From Rhodocyclaceae bacterium (lineage in GTDB: Bacteria > Pseudomonadota > Gammaproteobacteria > Burkholderiales > Rhodocyclaceae): a DNA stretch of 64,000 nucleotides. The notes under the pieces were generated by a model. That model was not told where the DNA came from. It ran no database searches and worked only from the letters and a program-made list of their open reading frames with translations. The stretch covers positions 1-64,000 of the forward strand of contig JALNXH010000002.1 in assembly GCA_023230455.1 (NCBI GenBank), in the 5' to 3' direction. The translations under genes were made by a program, and so were the position numbers. Positions 1-8,861 of this stretch are shown piece after piece (positions within the stretch are counted from its first letter, which is position 1; each line of letters starts with the position of its first letter).

Positions 1-1
1 G

Positions 2-2596
2 CGCGGCTGCCAGAAAGGCGGCTGCTTCAGCGAACGCATGTACGACCCGACGCGGATCACCCACCCGCTGCGCCGCGTCGGCCCCCGCGGCTCCGGCAAG
101 TGGGAACGTGTCACCTGGAAGGAGGCCCTCGACGACATCGCCGATACCTATCTCGATGTCACGCTCAAGGAGGGCACCGATTGCACCGTTTGGGATTTGG
201 GACCGGGCGTCGATCTGGGCAGCGGCATTGCCGCGCAGCAGCGCTTCAGCCGACTGACCCAGGCGGTTTCGCTGGACATGAACAGCGACATCGGCGACTC
301 CCATCGCGGTGCGGTGGAGATGTTCGGCAAGATCAGCTTCGAGCGTTCGGCCGACGACTACTTCAATTCCGACCTGATCCTGTTCTGGGCGGGGAATCCG
401 GTCTATACGCAGATTCCCAATGCGCACTTCTATACCTCGGCGCGCTATCGCGGTACCAAGATCATCTCGATCTGTACCGACTACAACGCTTCGGCGATCA
501 AGGCCGACCTGTGGATTCCGATCAAGCCGGGTACCGATGCCGCCTTGGCGCTTTCGGTCTGCCGCGAAATCATCGAGGGCGGCCATGTAGACAAGGCCTT
601 CGTCAAGGAGCAGACCGATCTGCCGCTGCTGGTGCGCGCCGACACGCGGATGTTCCTAACGCAGGCCGACGTGCAGGCCGGTGGCCGCGACGACCACATG
701 ATGCTGTGGGACGCGAAGAGCGGAAGCTTGAAAGTCGCTCCGTTCCGCAGCTTGGCACTGGACGGCCTCGATCCCGAGCTGGAAGTAACTAAAACGGTGA
801 AGCTCAAGGACGGCAAGGAAGTCGAGGTGCGCAGCGTATTCTCGATGTTCCGCGAGCGGGTGGCCAAGTACACCCCGGAAAATGCCTCGACGATGTGTGG
901 CGTTGCGCCGGCCATGATCCGTCGCCTGGTCAAGGAAATCGTCAGCGCCAAGGCCGTCTGCGGCACCACCCAGTCCTGCCTGAACAAGTATTACCACGGC
1001 AACCTGATGGAGCGCAGCATCGCCATGGTGTATTGCCTGACCGGCAATATGGGTCGCAAGGGCGCCGGCTTCGTCGCCTTCCCGTTGCTGACGCCGGACG
1101 GCGCCGACAAATTTTCGGTATCGCCGACGCTGAAGGAGGTGGAAAAGACCTTCGCCGTCTTCGAGCCGATGATCAAGAAGCGCATGGAGGACGGCGATAC
1201 CTTCGAAATGATCGTCAACTCCTTTGGCCGCGCCATGTTCAAGCCGGGTACCTCGCCGGTGCGTCTGCCGCTGTGGGGCTCGGGCGAATTGTTCTGGCAG
1301 GTGCACGGCGAAATGGTCAGCCTGTCGAAGAATGCCGATAGCTGGAACCTGGGCGTCAAGCGTCCGATTGCCGAATATGTCGACGAGTCGCTGAAGAGAA
1401 AATCGCAGCCGTTGCATCCCCCGGCCGATCGGGCGCCGCGCATCCTCTTCCACCTGGTCAGCAACCCGCTGCGGCGCAAGCGCAGCAGCAAGCAGTTGAT
1501 CGAAAAGCTGTGGCCGAAGCTACAAAAAGTGGTGGTCATCGATTGGCGCATCAATACCACCGCCCGCCATGCCGACTACGTCTTGCCGGCGGCCGTCTGG
1601 TACGAGAACACCAATCTGAAGTGGGTCACCACGCTGTCGCCCTACCTCACCACCACCGACCAGGCGACGCCGCCGCTGGGCGAGTCGAAGTGCGACTGGG
1701 ACATCATCGTCATGTTTGCCAAGCACGTGCAGGAGCGCGCCCGTGCCCGCGGCATCACTTCAACCAAGAGTCCGGAAGGCCTGGAAGTGAAGCTGAACAC
1801 GCTGTACGACGACCTGACCATGCATGGCCAGTTCAAGGAAGGCGACGGCGAAAAGGTGGCCAAGGCCATCTACGAGTTGAGTACATCCTTCAAGAAGCAA
1901 ACCTGGGAGGAAACCAAGAAAAAGGGCTTTACGCGCTTCGAGAAAGTACCGGAAGATCCGATCTCGGTGAGCAATATGTGCGAGATTCCGGAAAACGACT
2001 CGGTCGTGCCCTTGACCTTCCACGTGCGCGACAAGATGCCGTATCCGACGTCGTCGCGGCGCATCCAGTTCTACGTCGATCATGTGCTCTACGATGAAAT
2101 GGACGAGATGCTGCCGCAGCACAAGGAGGTGCCGAAGATCGGCGGCGACTATCCGCTGATGGTGAATGGCGGCCATACGCGCTGGAGTATTCATTCAACC
2201 TGGCGTGACAGCCCGATCATGCTGCGCCTGCACCGACCCGATCCCTACATGCTGCTCGCGCCAGAGGATGCCAAGAAGCGCAACATCGAGGACGGCGACT
2301 GGATTCGGGTCTTCAACGATGCGGGTTCATACAGCATTCGGGCCAAGGTGGCACCGAGCATTCAGCCGGGGAATTCGGTTGTCTATCACGCTTGGGAAAG
2401 CTACCAGTTCCCAGGCAGGGGGGACGGCAAGGCAGATATGAACGCCACCAATCCAACCCCGCTGAATCCGACCGAACTGGCGGGTAACCATCCACATCTG
2501 GATGCCGGCCTGATGTTCGCCCAGGCTGGCGAGTTCGATCGCGATACGCGGGTCGAAGTCGAGCGCTTGCCGGGAGGCAAGCGGCCGCTGAAGTAA
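2..2596 (+). CDS. Molybdopterin oxidoreductase catalytic (alpha) subunit, DMSO reductase type II family; 5' end outside the window
   Basis: The frame is open to the left edge, so the N-terminus lies upstream. The first visible residues read RGCQKGGC, and the Cys at bases 8-10 matches the fourth ligand of the FS0 [4Fe-4S] cluster of NarG-like subunits. Downstream are DMNSDIGD (bases 275-298), the likely region of the molybdenum-ligating Asp, and GNPVYTQIPNAHF followed by an RYRGTK segment, the bis-MGD fold typical of this family. The C-terminal part, from about base 2150, looks like the dinucleotide-binding domain. Overall it resembles ethylbenzene dehydrogenase and steroid C25 dehydrogenase alpha subunits, which hydroxylate hydrocarbons with water and act with an Fe-S beta and a haem b gamma subunit. 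The substrate cannot be read from sequence. No beta or gamma gene follows, only a terminator. Family call is good; the hydroxylase assignment is tentative, and perchlorate, selenate or other reductases of the same clade remain possible. Confidence 0.75.
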   Translation, partial: RGCQKGGCFSERMYDPTRITHPLRRVGPRGSGKWERVTWKEALDDIADTYLDVTLKEGTDCTVWDLGPGVDLGSGIAAQQRFSRLTQAVSLDMNSDIGDSHRGAVEMFGKISFERSADDYFNSDLILFWAGNPVYTQIPNAHFYTSARYRGTKIISICTDYNASAIKADLWIPIKPGTDAALALSVCREIIEGGHVDKAFVKEQTDLPLLVRADTRMFLTQADVQAGGRDDHMMLWDAKSGSLKVAPFRSLALDGLDPELEVTKTVKLKDGKEVEVRSVFSMFRERVAKYTPENASTMCGVAPAMIRRLVKEIVSAKAVCGTTQSCLNKYYHGNLMERSIAMVYCLTGNMGRKGAGFVAFPLLTPDGADKFSVSPTLKEVEKTFAVFEPMIKKRMEDGDTFEMIVNSFGRAMFKPGTSPVRLPLWGSGELFWQVHGEMVSLSKNADSWNLGVKRPIAEYVDESLKRKSQPLHPPADRAPRILFHLVSNPLRRKRSSKQLIEKLWPKLQKVVVIDWRINTTARHADYVLPAAVWYENTNLKWVTTLSPYLTTTDQATPPLGESKCDWDIIVMFAKHVQERARARGITSTKSPEGLEVKLNTLYDDLTMHGQFKEGDGEKVAKAIYELSTSFKKQTWEETKKKGFTRFEKVPEDPISVSNMCEIPENDSVVPLTFHVRDKMPYPTSSRRIQFYVDHVLYDEMDEMLPQHKEVPKIGGDYPLMVNGGHTRWSIHSTWRDSPIMLRLHRPDPYMLLAPEDAKKRNIEDGDWIRVFNDAGSYSIRAKVAPSIQPGNSVVYHAWESYQFPGRGDGKADMNATNPTPLNPTELAGNHPHLDAGLMFAQAGEFDRDTRVEVERLPGGKRPLK

Positions 2597-2620
2597 GCGG
2601 CGGACGATTCGTTGCAAGTG

Positions 2621-2652
2621 GAGCGCCGGCAGTTCTGCCGGCGCTCTTTTTT
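2621..2652 (+). terminator. Rho-independent terminator after the molybdoenzyme gene
   Basis: A perfect 12-bp inverted repeat (GAGCGCCGGCAG, then TT, then its complement) is followed by six T residues. It lies 24 bases after the stop codon, so the molybdenum subunit is the last gene of its transcript. Confidence 0.9.
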
Positions 2653-2834
2653 GGTACGCCCGGTAGCGATACTGCCGGCGAAAGCCACGCCGACCGTTTG
2701 TCGGCCGACTTTCGTACAATACGCCCTGTAGTTGTCGCCGGACCTGCGATCACCGCTCGGCGTATGGCGTCCGCGCCGCCGGCGCTCCTGTTGTGCCCCT
2801 GCTTTTCCTGCATTACCCCCAACGAGATTCGCCA

Positions 2835-3344
2835 ATGCTAAAGATCGTACCGACGGTTCCGACCGAAAAGCTTTATTGGGAAGATTTCCCGCTCGGCGCC
2901 GAATTCGAGTTCGGCGGTAAAAAAGTGAGTCGCGAGGAGATCATCGCCTTCGCGACCCAATTCGACCCCCAGGAATTCCACGTCGACGAAACGGCCGCCG
3001 TACCTTCGCAGTTCGGCGGGCTGATCGCCAGCGGCTGGCATATCTGCGCGATGACCATGCGCATGATCTGCGACGGCTTTCTGCTCAATACGGCCGGCAT
3101 GGGTTCGCCGGGGGTGGAGAACGTGCGCTGGAAGGTTCCTGTGCGGCCCGACGATACGCTGCATGTCCGTGCGCGGGTGATTGAGTCGCGACCGTCGTCG
3201 ACCCGGCCGGAGGTCGGCATCATCCGCTGGCGCTGGGAAGTGATGAATCAGGATAACGTCTGCGTCACCGAAATCGAGAGTACCGGGATGTTCCAGCGGC
3301 GCCCGAACTGGCCGTCCGGCGCGCTGACGCTACAGTCGGCCTGA
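2835..3344 (+). CDS. MaoC-like acyl dehydratase/hydratase family protein
   Basis: This 169-residue protein has the single hot-dog fold of MaoC/(R)-specific enoyl-CoA hydratases. The hydratase-2 motif is visible as FDPQEFH at residues 43-49, with the catalytic Asp44 and His49, followed by FGGLIASGWH. Relatives hydrate enoyl-CoA thioesters. The short single-domain form next to housekeeping genes is of unproven substrate. I chose the ATG giving MLKIVPTVPT because it matches the usual N-terminus; an in-frame ATG 42 bases upstream would add an unlikely 14-residue extension. It follows the terminated molybdoenzyme gene and is separated from rsmD by 19 bases, so it may share a transcript with rsmD and coaD. 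A role in steroid or fatty-acid side-chain degradation is possible but not shown. Confidence 0.75.
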   Translation: MLKIVPTVPTEKLYWEDFPLGAEFEFGGKKVSREEIIAFATQFDPQEFHVDETAAVPSQFGGLIASGWHICAMTMRMICDGFLLNTAGMGSPGVENVRWKVPVRPDDTLHVRARVIESRPSSTRPEVGIIRWRWEVMNQDNVCVTEIESTGMFQRRPNWPSGALTLQSA

Positions 3345-3363
3345 GATCCGGCGCTTAAAGGCG

Positions 3364-3897
3364 ATGAGCCGCATCCGTATCACCGGCGGCGAATGGCGCA
3401 GCCGCCTGATCCAGGTGATCGACGGGCCCGGGTTGCGGCCTACGCCGGATCGGGTGCGCGAGACCCTGTTCAACTGGCTGGGCCACGACCTTGGCGGCTT
3501 GCGTTGCCTCGATCTGTTCGCCGGCAGCGGCATTCTCGGTTTCGAAGCCGCATCGCGCGGCGCTGCCGAAGTCGTGTTGATCGAATCCGAACGGCGCGCT
3601 TTCGCCCAGTTGAAGCGCAATGCCGCTATGTTTGCGGACCCCCGCCTCAAGCCGATGTGCGGCGATGCGCTAAAATGTGCCACCAATCTGGCGCCAGGAT
3701 TCGACCTGTTGTTTCTCGATCCGCCCTATCGCCAGGGCTGGCTGGAAAAAATCGAGCCTCTACTGCCGCAGCTTGCGCAACCTGCCGCGCGGATTTATGC
3801 CGAGGCTGAGTATCCGATCGAAGCACTGGGTGCGTGGCGCTGCGTCAGACACGGACACGCCGGCCAGGTCCATTTTCATCTGCTGGAGAATTCATGA
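3364..3897 (+). CDS. rsmD: 16S rRNA (guanine(966)-N(2))-methyltransferase RsmD
   Basis: This protein methylates G966 of 16S rRNA using S-adenosylmethionine during small-subunit assembly. At 177 residues it has the family's usual size. The signature RPTPDRVRETLFNWL is at residues 25-39, the SAM-binding motif I DLFAGSGILGFEA at 50-62 and the catalytic DPPY at 119-122. Its stop overlaps the start of coaD (ATGA), the usual rsmD-coaD arrangement in proteobacteria, which indicates translational coupling. Confidence 0.95.
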   Translation: MSRIRITGGEWRSRLIQVIDGPGLRPTPDRVRETLFNWLGHDLGGLRCLDLFAGSGILGFEAASRGAAEVVLIESERRAFAQLKRNAAMFADPRLKPMCGDALKCATNLAPGFDLLFLDPPYRQGWLEKIEPLLPQLAQPAARIYAEAEYPIEALGAWRCVRHGHAGQVHFHLLENS

Positions 3898-4379
3898 GCG
3901 ATGGCATTGCCGTATATCCCGGCACTTTCGACCCGCTCACCAAGGGTCACGAAGACTTGGTGCGGCGGGCCTGCAAGCTGTTCGACCGGGTCATCGTGGC
4001 TATTGCAACCAGCGAGCGCAAGGGAACGCTGTTTTCCCTCGAAGAGCGAATCGCTGTGGCGCGCGAGGTGCTGGGTGTGCACCCACAGGTGGAGGTAGTC
4101 GGCTTCGATTGTCTGTTGATGAATTTCGTCAAGCAGCAGAACGCCAACGTCATCCTGCGCGGTCTGCGTGCGGTGTCCGACTTCGAGTATGAATTCCAGA
4201 TGGCTGGAATGAACCGCAACCTGCATCCCGAGGTGGAGACCGTATTCCTCACCCCGGGCGAGCAGTACACCTTCATTTCCGCCACCATCGTGCGCGAGAT
4301 TGCGCGCTTCGGCGGCGACGTTTCCAAGTTCGTCCACCCGGCGGTCAAGAGCCGGCTGGACGCCAAGTTCAAGCAATGA
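3894..4379 (+). CDS. coaD: Phosphopantetheine adenylyltransferase
   Basis: CoaD transfers AMP from ATP to 4'-phosphopantetheine, giving dephospho-CoA, the penultimate step of coenzyme A synthesis. The 161-residue protein carries GTFDPLTKGH at residues 10-19, the nucleotidyltransferase T/HxGH motif, and ISATIVRE at 128-135, the second nucleotide-binding motif. The start is the ATG overlapping the rsmD stop. A longer in-frame reading would add 20 residues that belong to the rsmD coding sequence in another frame. A ferredoxin gene follows after 13 bases, so rsmD, coaD and the ferredoxin are probably one operon. Confidence 0.96.
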   Translation: MSDGIAVYPGTFDPLTKGHEDLVRRACKLFDRVIVAIATSERKGTLFSLEERIAVAREVLGVHPQVEVVGFDCLLMNFVKQQNANVILRGLRAVSDFEYEFQMAGMNRNLHPEVETVFLTPGEQYTFISATIVREIARFGGDVSKFVHPAVKSRLDAKFKQ

Positions 4380-4392
4380 GGAAGGAAATACC

Positions 4393-4644
4393 ATGTCCCT
4401 GATCATCACCGACGAATGCATCAATTGCGACGTCTGCGAACCGGAATGCCCAAATAACGCCATCTCCCAGGGCGATGAGATTTACGTCATCGATCCGAAC
4501 AAATGCACCGAGTGCGTAGGCCATTTCGATACGCCGCAATGCCGTGAAGTCTGTCCGGTGGACTGCATCCCCAACGATCCCGCGCATGTCGAGAACAACG
4601 ATCAGTTGATGGCCAAGTTCCTTAAGCTTTCCGCCGCAAAGTAG
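4393..4644 (+). CDS. YfhL-type 2[4Fe-4S] ferredoxin
   Basis: This 83-residue ferredoxin has a normal first cluster motif (Cys9, 12, 15, 19-Pro) and a second one with an eight-residue insertion between its second and third ligands (Cys38, 41, 50, 54), plus Cys58. This is the pattern of the Allochromatium/YfhL group, whose clusters have very low and unequal potentials. The ATG follows a clear Shine-Dalgarno sequence (GAGGAAGG). It is the last gene of the rsmD-coaD transcript and meets mutM tail to tail with only 7 bases between them. Such a low-potential carrier could serve anaerobic reductive steps, but no partner is identified here. Confidence 0.93.
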   Translation: MSLIITDECINCDVCEPECPNNAISQGDEIYVIDPNKCTECVGHFDTPQCREVCPVDCIPNDPAHVENNDQLMAKFLKLSAAK

Positions 4645-4651
4645 CCGGTAG

Positions 4652-5476
4652 TCAGCGTTGGCAGTGCGGGCAATAGAACGTTGCGCGCTGGCTCTGCCGG
4701 ATCATTTTGATCTTCGTACAGCAGATGCGGCAGGGTTCGCTTTCGCGGCCATAGACCAGGGCCTGTAGCTGAAAGTAGCCGCTGCTGCCGTCAGAGTGGA
4801 TGAAGTCGCGCAGGCTGCTGCCGCCAGCCGCAATCGATTCCAGCAGTGTTTGTTTGATGGCGGGTACCAGCCGCGCGTAGCGCCGGAGAGAAATCTTCCC
4901 GGACGATGTGCGCGGGTCGATCCCGGCGCGGAACAGGCTTTCCGAAGCGTAGATGTTGCCGATGCCGACCACCCGATGGCTGTCCATTAGTACCGGCTTG
5001 ATGGCGGCCTTCAGGCCGCGCGTCTGCTCGAACAGCCAGCGCGGTGTGAACTCGGCCGCCAGCGGCTCGATGCCAAGCACCGCGAGCAACGGATGCCGCT
5101 GTGCGTCGCCCTCGATCCACAACAGGGCGCCGAAGCGGCGCGGATCGCGCAGCCGCAGTGCGGTTTCGGCAGGGTGAGTGGCGAACACCATATCCACATG
5201 ATCGTGTTTTGCCGGCGGCTGCTTTGCCGGCACGAGTCGCAGGCTGCCCGACATGCCCAGGTGCAACAGCACTCGGCCGATCGCAAAGTCGAGCAGCAGG
5301 TATTTGCCACGCCGCTCCACGGACCGCAGCGTGCGTTGCGTCAGGAGATCGTTCAATCCTTGCGGCAGCGGATAGCGCAGCGTCGGCGTGCGCAGCACGA
5401 CCCGCGCCAGCCGCGCGCCCGTCAGGTCCGGGGCGATGCCGCGGCGGGTAATTTCGACTTCGGGCAATTCGGGCAT
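4652..5476 (-). CDS. mutM: Formamidopyrimidine-DNA glycosylase
   Basis: MutM removes 8-oxoguanine and formamidopyrimidines from DNA and nicks the resulting abasic site. The mature N-terminus MPELPEVE supplies the catalytic Pro2 and Glu3, which fixes the start at this ATG; 48 residues upstream in the same frame are not coding. The protein is 274 residues long and ends in a zinc finger, Cys249-x2-Cys252-x16-Cys269-x2-Cys272. It is transcribed away from the TPR-lolB operon and towards the ferredoxin gene. Confidence 0.96.
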   Translation of the reverse strand: MPELPEVEITRRGIAPDLTGARLARVVLRTPTLRYPLPQGLNDLLTQRTLRSVERRGKYLLLDFAIGRVLLHLGMSGSLRLVPAKQPPAKHDHVDMVFATHPAETALRLRDPRRFGALLWIEGDAQRHPLLAVLGIEPLAAEFTPRWLFEQTRGLKAAIKPVLMDSHRVVGIGNIYASESLFRAGIDPRTSSGKISLRRYARLVPAIKQTLLESIAAGGSSLRDFIHSDGSSGYFQLQALVYGRESEPCRICCTKIKMIRQSQRATFYCPHCQR

Positions 5477-5600
5477 GGTGAGGGCGTAATTGAATCGAAC
5501 CAAGGCCTGGTGGTTGGCGGAGCGGCTTGCGCTTAGTGCACGGCCGGCCGCGGCGAAACTGCTAACATCGCAGCATTCTAGTTTGGCTCGGCCGCAACCC

Positions 5601-7295
5601 ATGTTCCCGTTGCTTCGCATACTGATGGTTTCTTTGTTCGTCTGCCTGAACGGCGCGACCGTGGCGCAAGAGGCGGCGCCGACGGCGAAGCTGCCCCCTC
5701 AGGAACTGACTCCGCAGCTGCTCTACCAGACCGTGCTGGCGGAAATTGCGGCGGCACGCGGACAAATGGACGTCGCCAGCGCGGCCTACGTAGACCTGGC
5801 GAAAACCACGCGGGATCCCCGTATCGCCCGCCGCGCCGCGGAAGTCGCCTTTCACGCCCGCATTCCGACGGCGGCGCTTGAGGCGGCGCGACTCTGGCTT
5901 GAACTTGAACCGGAGTCGCCCCAGGCGCGGCAGTATCTATGGGCTTTGCTGGCCTCGACCGGCAAGGTCGATGAGCTGGCCGATACCCTGAGCGGTGCAC
6001 TGAAGGCCGAGCCCGACATCGCGGCGGCGCTGTTGCAGCTCAACCGTCTGCTCGGCCGCAGCCCGGACAAGCCGATGGTACTGCGCCTAATCGACAAAGT
6101 GACCACGCCCTATCTGTCGCTGCCGGAAGCACGCTTCACCCGTGCCCAGGCCGCTGCCGCGGCGAAAGACGAAATGCGCGCGATGGCCGAGCTCGACGAG
6201 CTGATGAAGCTGCGGCCCGATTGGGCACCGGGGGTGATGTTCAAGGCGCAACTGTTGTTGCGTACGCCGGAAAAGGCGCTGGACATCCTCGACGCCTACC
6301 TCAAGCGCCAGCCGGCGCCGACCGGGGACAACGCGAATCTACGGCAGATGCGCGCCCGACTGCTGGTCGAGCTGAAGCGTTACGAAGAGGCGCAACAGGC
6401 GTTTTCGGCGCTGCTCGCCGAGCAGCCGGACAATGCCGACCTGCTCTACGCGCTCGGCCTGCTCGCGCTCCAGCTCGGCGACGGCGCAGCGGCGGAGAAG
6501 CATCTGCGCCCGCTGCTGGCAATGGGTTACGCCGAGGCCGACAACGCGCGCTATTACCTGGGGCAACTTGCCGAGGACAACGGCCGCGTCGAGGAAGCGC
6601 TGGGGCTCTACGATGCGATCCCGGAGAAAAGCGCACGCTATGCCGCTGCCCAGGCCCGCGCGGCATCTTTGCTGAAGAACATAGGCCAACTCGAAGAAGC
6701 GCTCACGCGGCTGAGAAAGGCCGCCGAGGCCGACAAGGAAATGCGTTCCGCGCTGCTGGTGGCGCAGGCCCAGTTGCTTGCCGAAGCCGGCCGCGGCGGG
6801 GAGGCGATCGAGCTGCTGAGCCGGGCGCTGGAGGCGCAGCCGCAGGATGGTGTTCTGCTCTATGAACTGGGCATGTTGGAGGAGCGGGCGCAAAAATTCG
6901 AAGCCATGGAAGGCCATTTCCGCAAGTTGATCAAGCTCACCCCGGGCAATCCGCAGGCCTACAACGCACTCGGCTATTCCCTGGTGGAGCGCAATCTGCG
7001 CCTCGACGAAGCGGCGCAGTTGATCGACAAGGGACTGGCACTTGCGCCCGAAGATCCCTTCATTCTCGACAGCAAGGGCTGGCTGCTGTTCCGTCGCGGC
7101 AATCTGGAGGGGGCTGAGAACTATCTGCGGCGGGCCTACCAGAAGCGCCCTGACCCGGAGATTGCCGCTCATCTCGGCGAAGTGCTCTGGCTGCGCGACA
7201 AGCGCGACGAAGCTCGCCAGTTGTGGACCGATGCCGCCAAGCAGGCACCGGAAAACGCCACGCTGGCGGCGACGATCAAGCGCTTCATTCCCTGA
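5601..7295 (+). CDS. Exported tetratricopeptide-repeat protein preceding lolB
   Basis: This 564-residue protein starts with a signal peptide (MFPLLRILMVSLFVCLNGA, cleavage probably near residue 23). The rest is almost entirely helical TPR units, with readable repeats around LLYALGLLALQLGDGAAAEKH and AYNALGYSLVERNLRLDEA. I chose this ATG because it opens the signal peptide; an ATG 37 codons upstream would bury it. The gene sits 10 bases before lolB, an arrangement common in betaproteobacteria, which suggests a scaffolding role in the periplasm or at the outer membrane. No enzymatic motif is present and the partner is unknown. Confidence 0.85.
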   Translation: MFPLLRILMVSLFVCLNGATVAQEAAPTAKLPPQELTPQLLYQTVLAEIAAARGQMDVASAAYVDLAKTTRDPRIARRAAEVAFHARIPTAALEAARLWLELEPESPQARQYLWALLASTGKVDELADTLSGALKAEPDIAAALLQLNRLLGRSPDKPMVLRLIDKVTTPYLSLPEARFTRAQAAAAAKDEMRAMAELDELMKLRPDWAPGVMFKAQLLLRTPEKALDILDAYLKRQPAPTGDNANLRQMRARLLVELKRYEEAQQAFSALLAEQPDNADLLYALGLLALQLGDGAAAEKHLRPLLAMGYAEADNARYYLGQLAEDNGRVEEALGLYDAIPEKSARYAAAQARAASLLKNIGQLEEALTRLRKAAEADKEMRSALLVAQAQLLAEAGRGGEAIELLSRALEAQPQDGVLLYELGMLEERAQKFEAMEGHFRKLIKLTPGNPQAYNALGYSLVERNLRLDEAAQLIDKGLALAPEDPFILDSKGWLLFRRGNLEGAENYLRRAYQKRPDPEIAAHLGEVLWLRDKRDEARQLWTDAAKQAPENATLAATIKRFIP

Positions 7296-7305
7296 GCGCC
7301 CGGGC

Positions 7306-7863
7306 ATGCGGAAGTTTCTCGCCGGAGCGCTGCTGGTGCTGTTGACTGCCTGCGGCACATTGCGTCCGACCGCGGTCCCAGAGCGTCCGGAGCGCGGTGC
7401 CATTGCTGCCTTCAGCATTGAGGGGCGGCTGTCGCTGCGCCAGGGCGAGCGGCCTTACGCGGCGCATATCGCTTGGCGCCACGATCCGGCGAGCGACGAA
7501 ATTTTTATTACTGGCCCCCTCGGCCAGGGCATCGCCGAACTGAGTCGTAATGCGGGTGGCGCCAAACTGGTAACCGCCGACCGCAAAACCACCACGGCGG
7601 CCGACTGGACGGCGCTCGCCGAGGAACTGCTGGGCGTTCCCCTGCCACTCTCCGGTATGGCGCACTGGATCGCCGGAGAAGCGTCTGCCTCCGCCTGGGA
7701 TGATCTGGGCCGGCCGCTGAAAGCGCAGGAAGCCGGTTGGAACATCGACTATCTGGACTACGAAGTGGCCCGCCCCGACGCTTTGCCGGTGCTGGTGGAA
7801 CTGCGCCGCGACGATATCGAGGTACGCATCAGGATTGACGAATGGCTGCTCAATCCAGATTGA
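7306..7863 (+). CDS. lolB: Outer-membrane lipoprotein LolB
   Basis: LolB accepts lipoproteins from the periplasmic chaperone LolA and inserts them into the outer membrane. The 185-residue sequence opens with a lipoprotein signal whose lipobox LTAC places the lipidated Cys at residue 16. The rest (IEGRLSLRQGERPYAAHIAW, then GPLGQGIAEL) has the LolB pattern of a half-open beta barrel. The gene follows the TPR gene closely and overlaps ispE by 22 bases. The lolB-ispE linkage is conserved across beta- and gammaproteobacteria, which supports the call despite the family's low sequence conservation. Confidence 0.9.
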   Translation: MRKFLAGALLVLLTACGTLRPTAVPERPERGAIAAFSIEGRLSLRQGERPYAAHIAWRHDPASDEIFITGPLGQGIAELSRNAGGAKLVTADRKTTTAADWTALAEELLGVPLPLSGMAHWIAGEASASAWDDLGRPLKAQEAGWNIDYLDYEVARPDALPVLVELRRDDIEVRIRIDEWLLNPD

Positions 7864-8711
7864 GTTCCGGCTGGGACGCCGTCTGGCCGGCACCGGCCAA
7901 GCTCAACCTGTTCCTCCACATCGTAGGCCGGCGCGCCGACGGCTACCATCTGCTGCAAACCGTGTTTCGTTTCATCGACGTCGGCGATACGCTGCATTTC
8001 TCCCCGCGCAGCGAGGGCCGTATCGAGCTTGCCACGCCGCTGCCCGGGGTCGCCCCCGATGCCGACCTCACCGTTCGCGCCGCGCGCGCCCTACAGGTTG
8101 CCACAGGCTGCACGCAGGGCGCCGGCATTCGGGTCGACAAGCGTCTGCCGATGGGCGGCGGACTCGGTGGTGGCAGTTCCGACGCGGCGACCACCCTGAT
8201 CGCTCTCAATCGTTTGTGGAACTGCGGGCTGTCGGCGGCGGAGCTACAGCGCATCGGCCTGACGCTGGGGGCCGATGTGCCGGTGTTCATCCATGGCCGC
8301 AACACGTTCGCCGAAGGCGTCGGCGAACGCTTCACCGACGTAACGTTGCCGGCGGCGTGGTATCTGGTGCTGGTACCGCCGGTGGCGGTACCGACGGCGG
8401 CAATTTTCACCGCCCCCGACCTGCGCCGTGACACCCCGCTTATCGCCGCCGCCGATTGGCGGCCGGGTGTCGGCCGCAATGACCTGGAGCCGGTCGCCTG
8501 CCGCCTCTATCCGGAGGTCGCGCGCCATCTCGACTGGCTGCGCCGCCATGCGCCCGCCGGGCACAGCGCGATGAGTGGGTCAGGCGCCTGCTGCTTTGCC
8601 GAGTACGTCGCAAAAGGCGAGGCCGAGGCCGCCCTGACGGCGCTGCCGGCGGATATGCGCGGGTTCGTCGCGCAAGGATTGTCCTTTCATCCGCTGCTGG
8701 ATTTGACATAG
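7842..8711 (+). CDS. ispE: 4-(cytidine 5'-diphospho)-2-C-methyl-D-erythritol kinase
   Basis: IspE phosphorylates CDP-methylerythritol in the MEP pathway of isoprenoid synthesis. The 289-residue protein shows PAPAKLNLFLHI with the substrate-binding Lys20 and the GHMP-kinase ATP loop LPMGGGLGGGSSDAA at residues 102-116. The start lies inside the lolB 3' end (22-base overlap), and the residues before PAPAKLNL are of normal length. Its last codons also contain the -35 element of the following tRNA promoter. Confidence 0.96.
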   Translation: MAAQSRLSSGWDAVWPAPAKLNLFLHIVGRRADGYHLLQTVFRFIDVGDTLHFSPRSEGRIELATPLPGVAPDADLTVRAARALQVATGCTQGAGIRVDKRLPMGGGLGGGSSDAATTLIALNRLWNCGLSAAELQRIGLTLGADVPVFIHGRNTFAEGVGERFTDVTLPAAWYLVLVPPVAVPTAAIFTAPDLRRDTPLIAAADWRPGVGRNDLEPVACRLYPEVARHLDWLRRHAPAGHSAMSGSGACCFAEYVAKGEAEAALTALPADMRGFVAQGLSFHPLLDLT

Positions 8712-8731
8712 AGCGGAAAACCTCAGAAAAT
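8703..8731 (+). promoter_or_regulatory. Sigma-70 promoter for tRNA-Gln/prs, overlapping the ispE stop
   Basis: A perfect -35 TTGACA (8703-8708) overlaps the ispE stop codon. After 17 bases comes GAAAAT (8726-8731), a four-of-six match to the -10 element. Transcription would start near 8738, about 37 bases before the tRNA. Confidence 0.5.
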
Positions 8732-8774
8732 GCGCGTCCTTTCGTCGCTGAGCACTTTGGCTTTGGCGGCACGT

Positions 8775-8851
8775 AGGGGAGTCGCCAAGCTGGTTAAGGC
8801 ACTGGATTTTGATTCCAGCATGCGAAGGTTCGAATCCTTCCTCCCCTGCCA
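8775..8851 (+). tRNA. tRNA-Gln (anticodon TTG)
   Basis: The acceptor stem pairs AGGGGAG with CTCCCCT. The anticodon stem CTGGA/TCCAG encloses loop TTTTGAT with anticodon TTG at 8809-8811. The T-arm GAAGG-TTCGAAT-CCTTC is perfect. The discriminator is G8848 and CCA is encoded at 8849-8851. Placement between ispE and prs is the standard betaproteobacterial arrangement. Confidence 0.98.
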
Positions 8852-8861
8852 GAAATTCCAC

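Noticed and set aside
2693..2720. Promoter for the MaoC gene with TACAAT at 2715-2720
   Set aside because: The -10 is good, but no -35 lies at 16-18 bases; TTGTCG is only 11 bases upstream.
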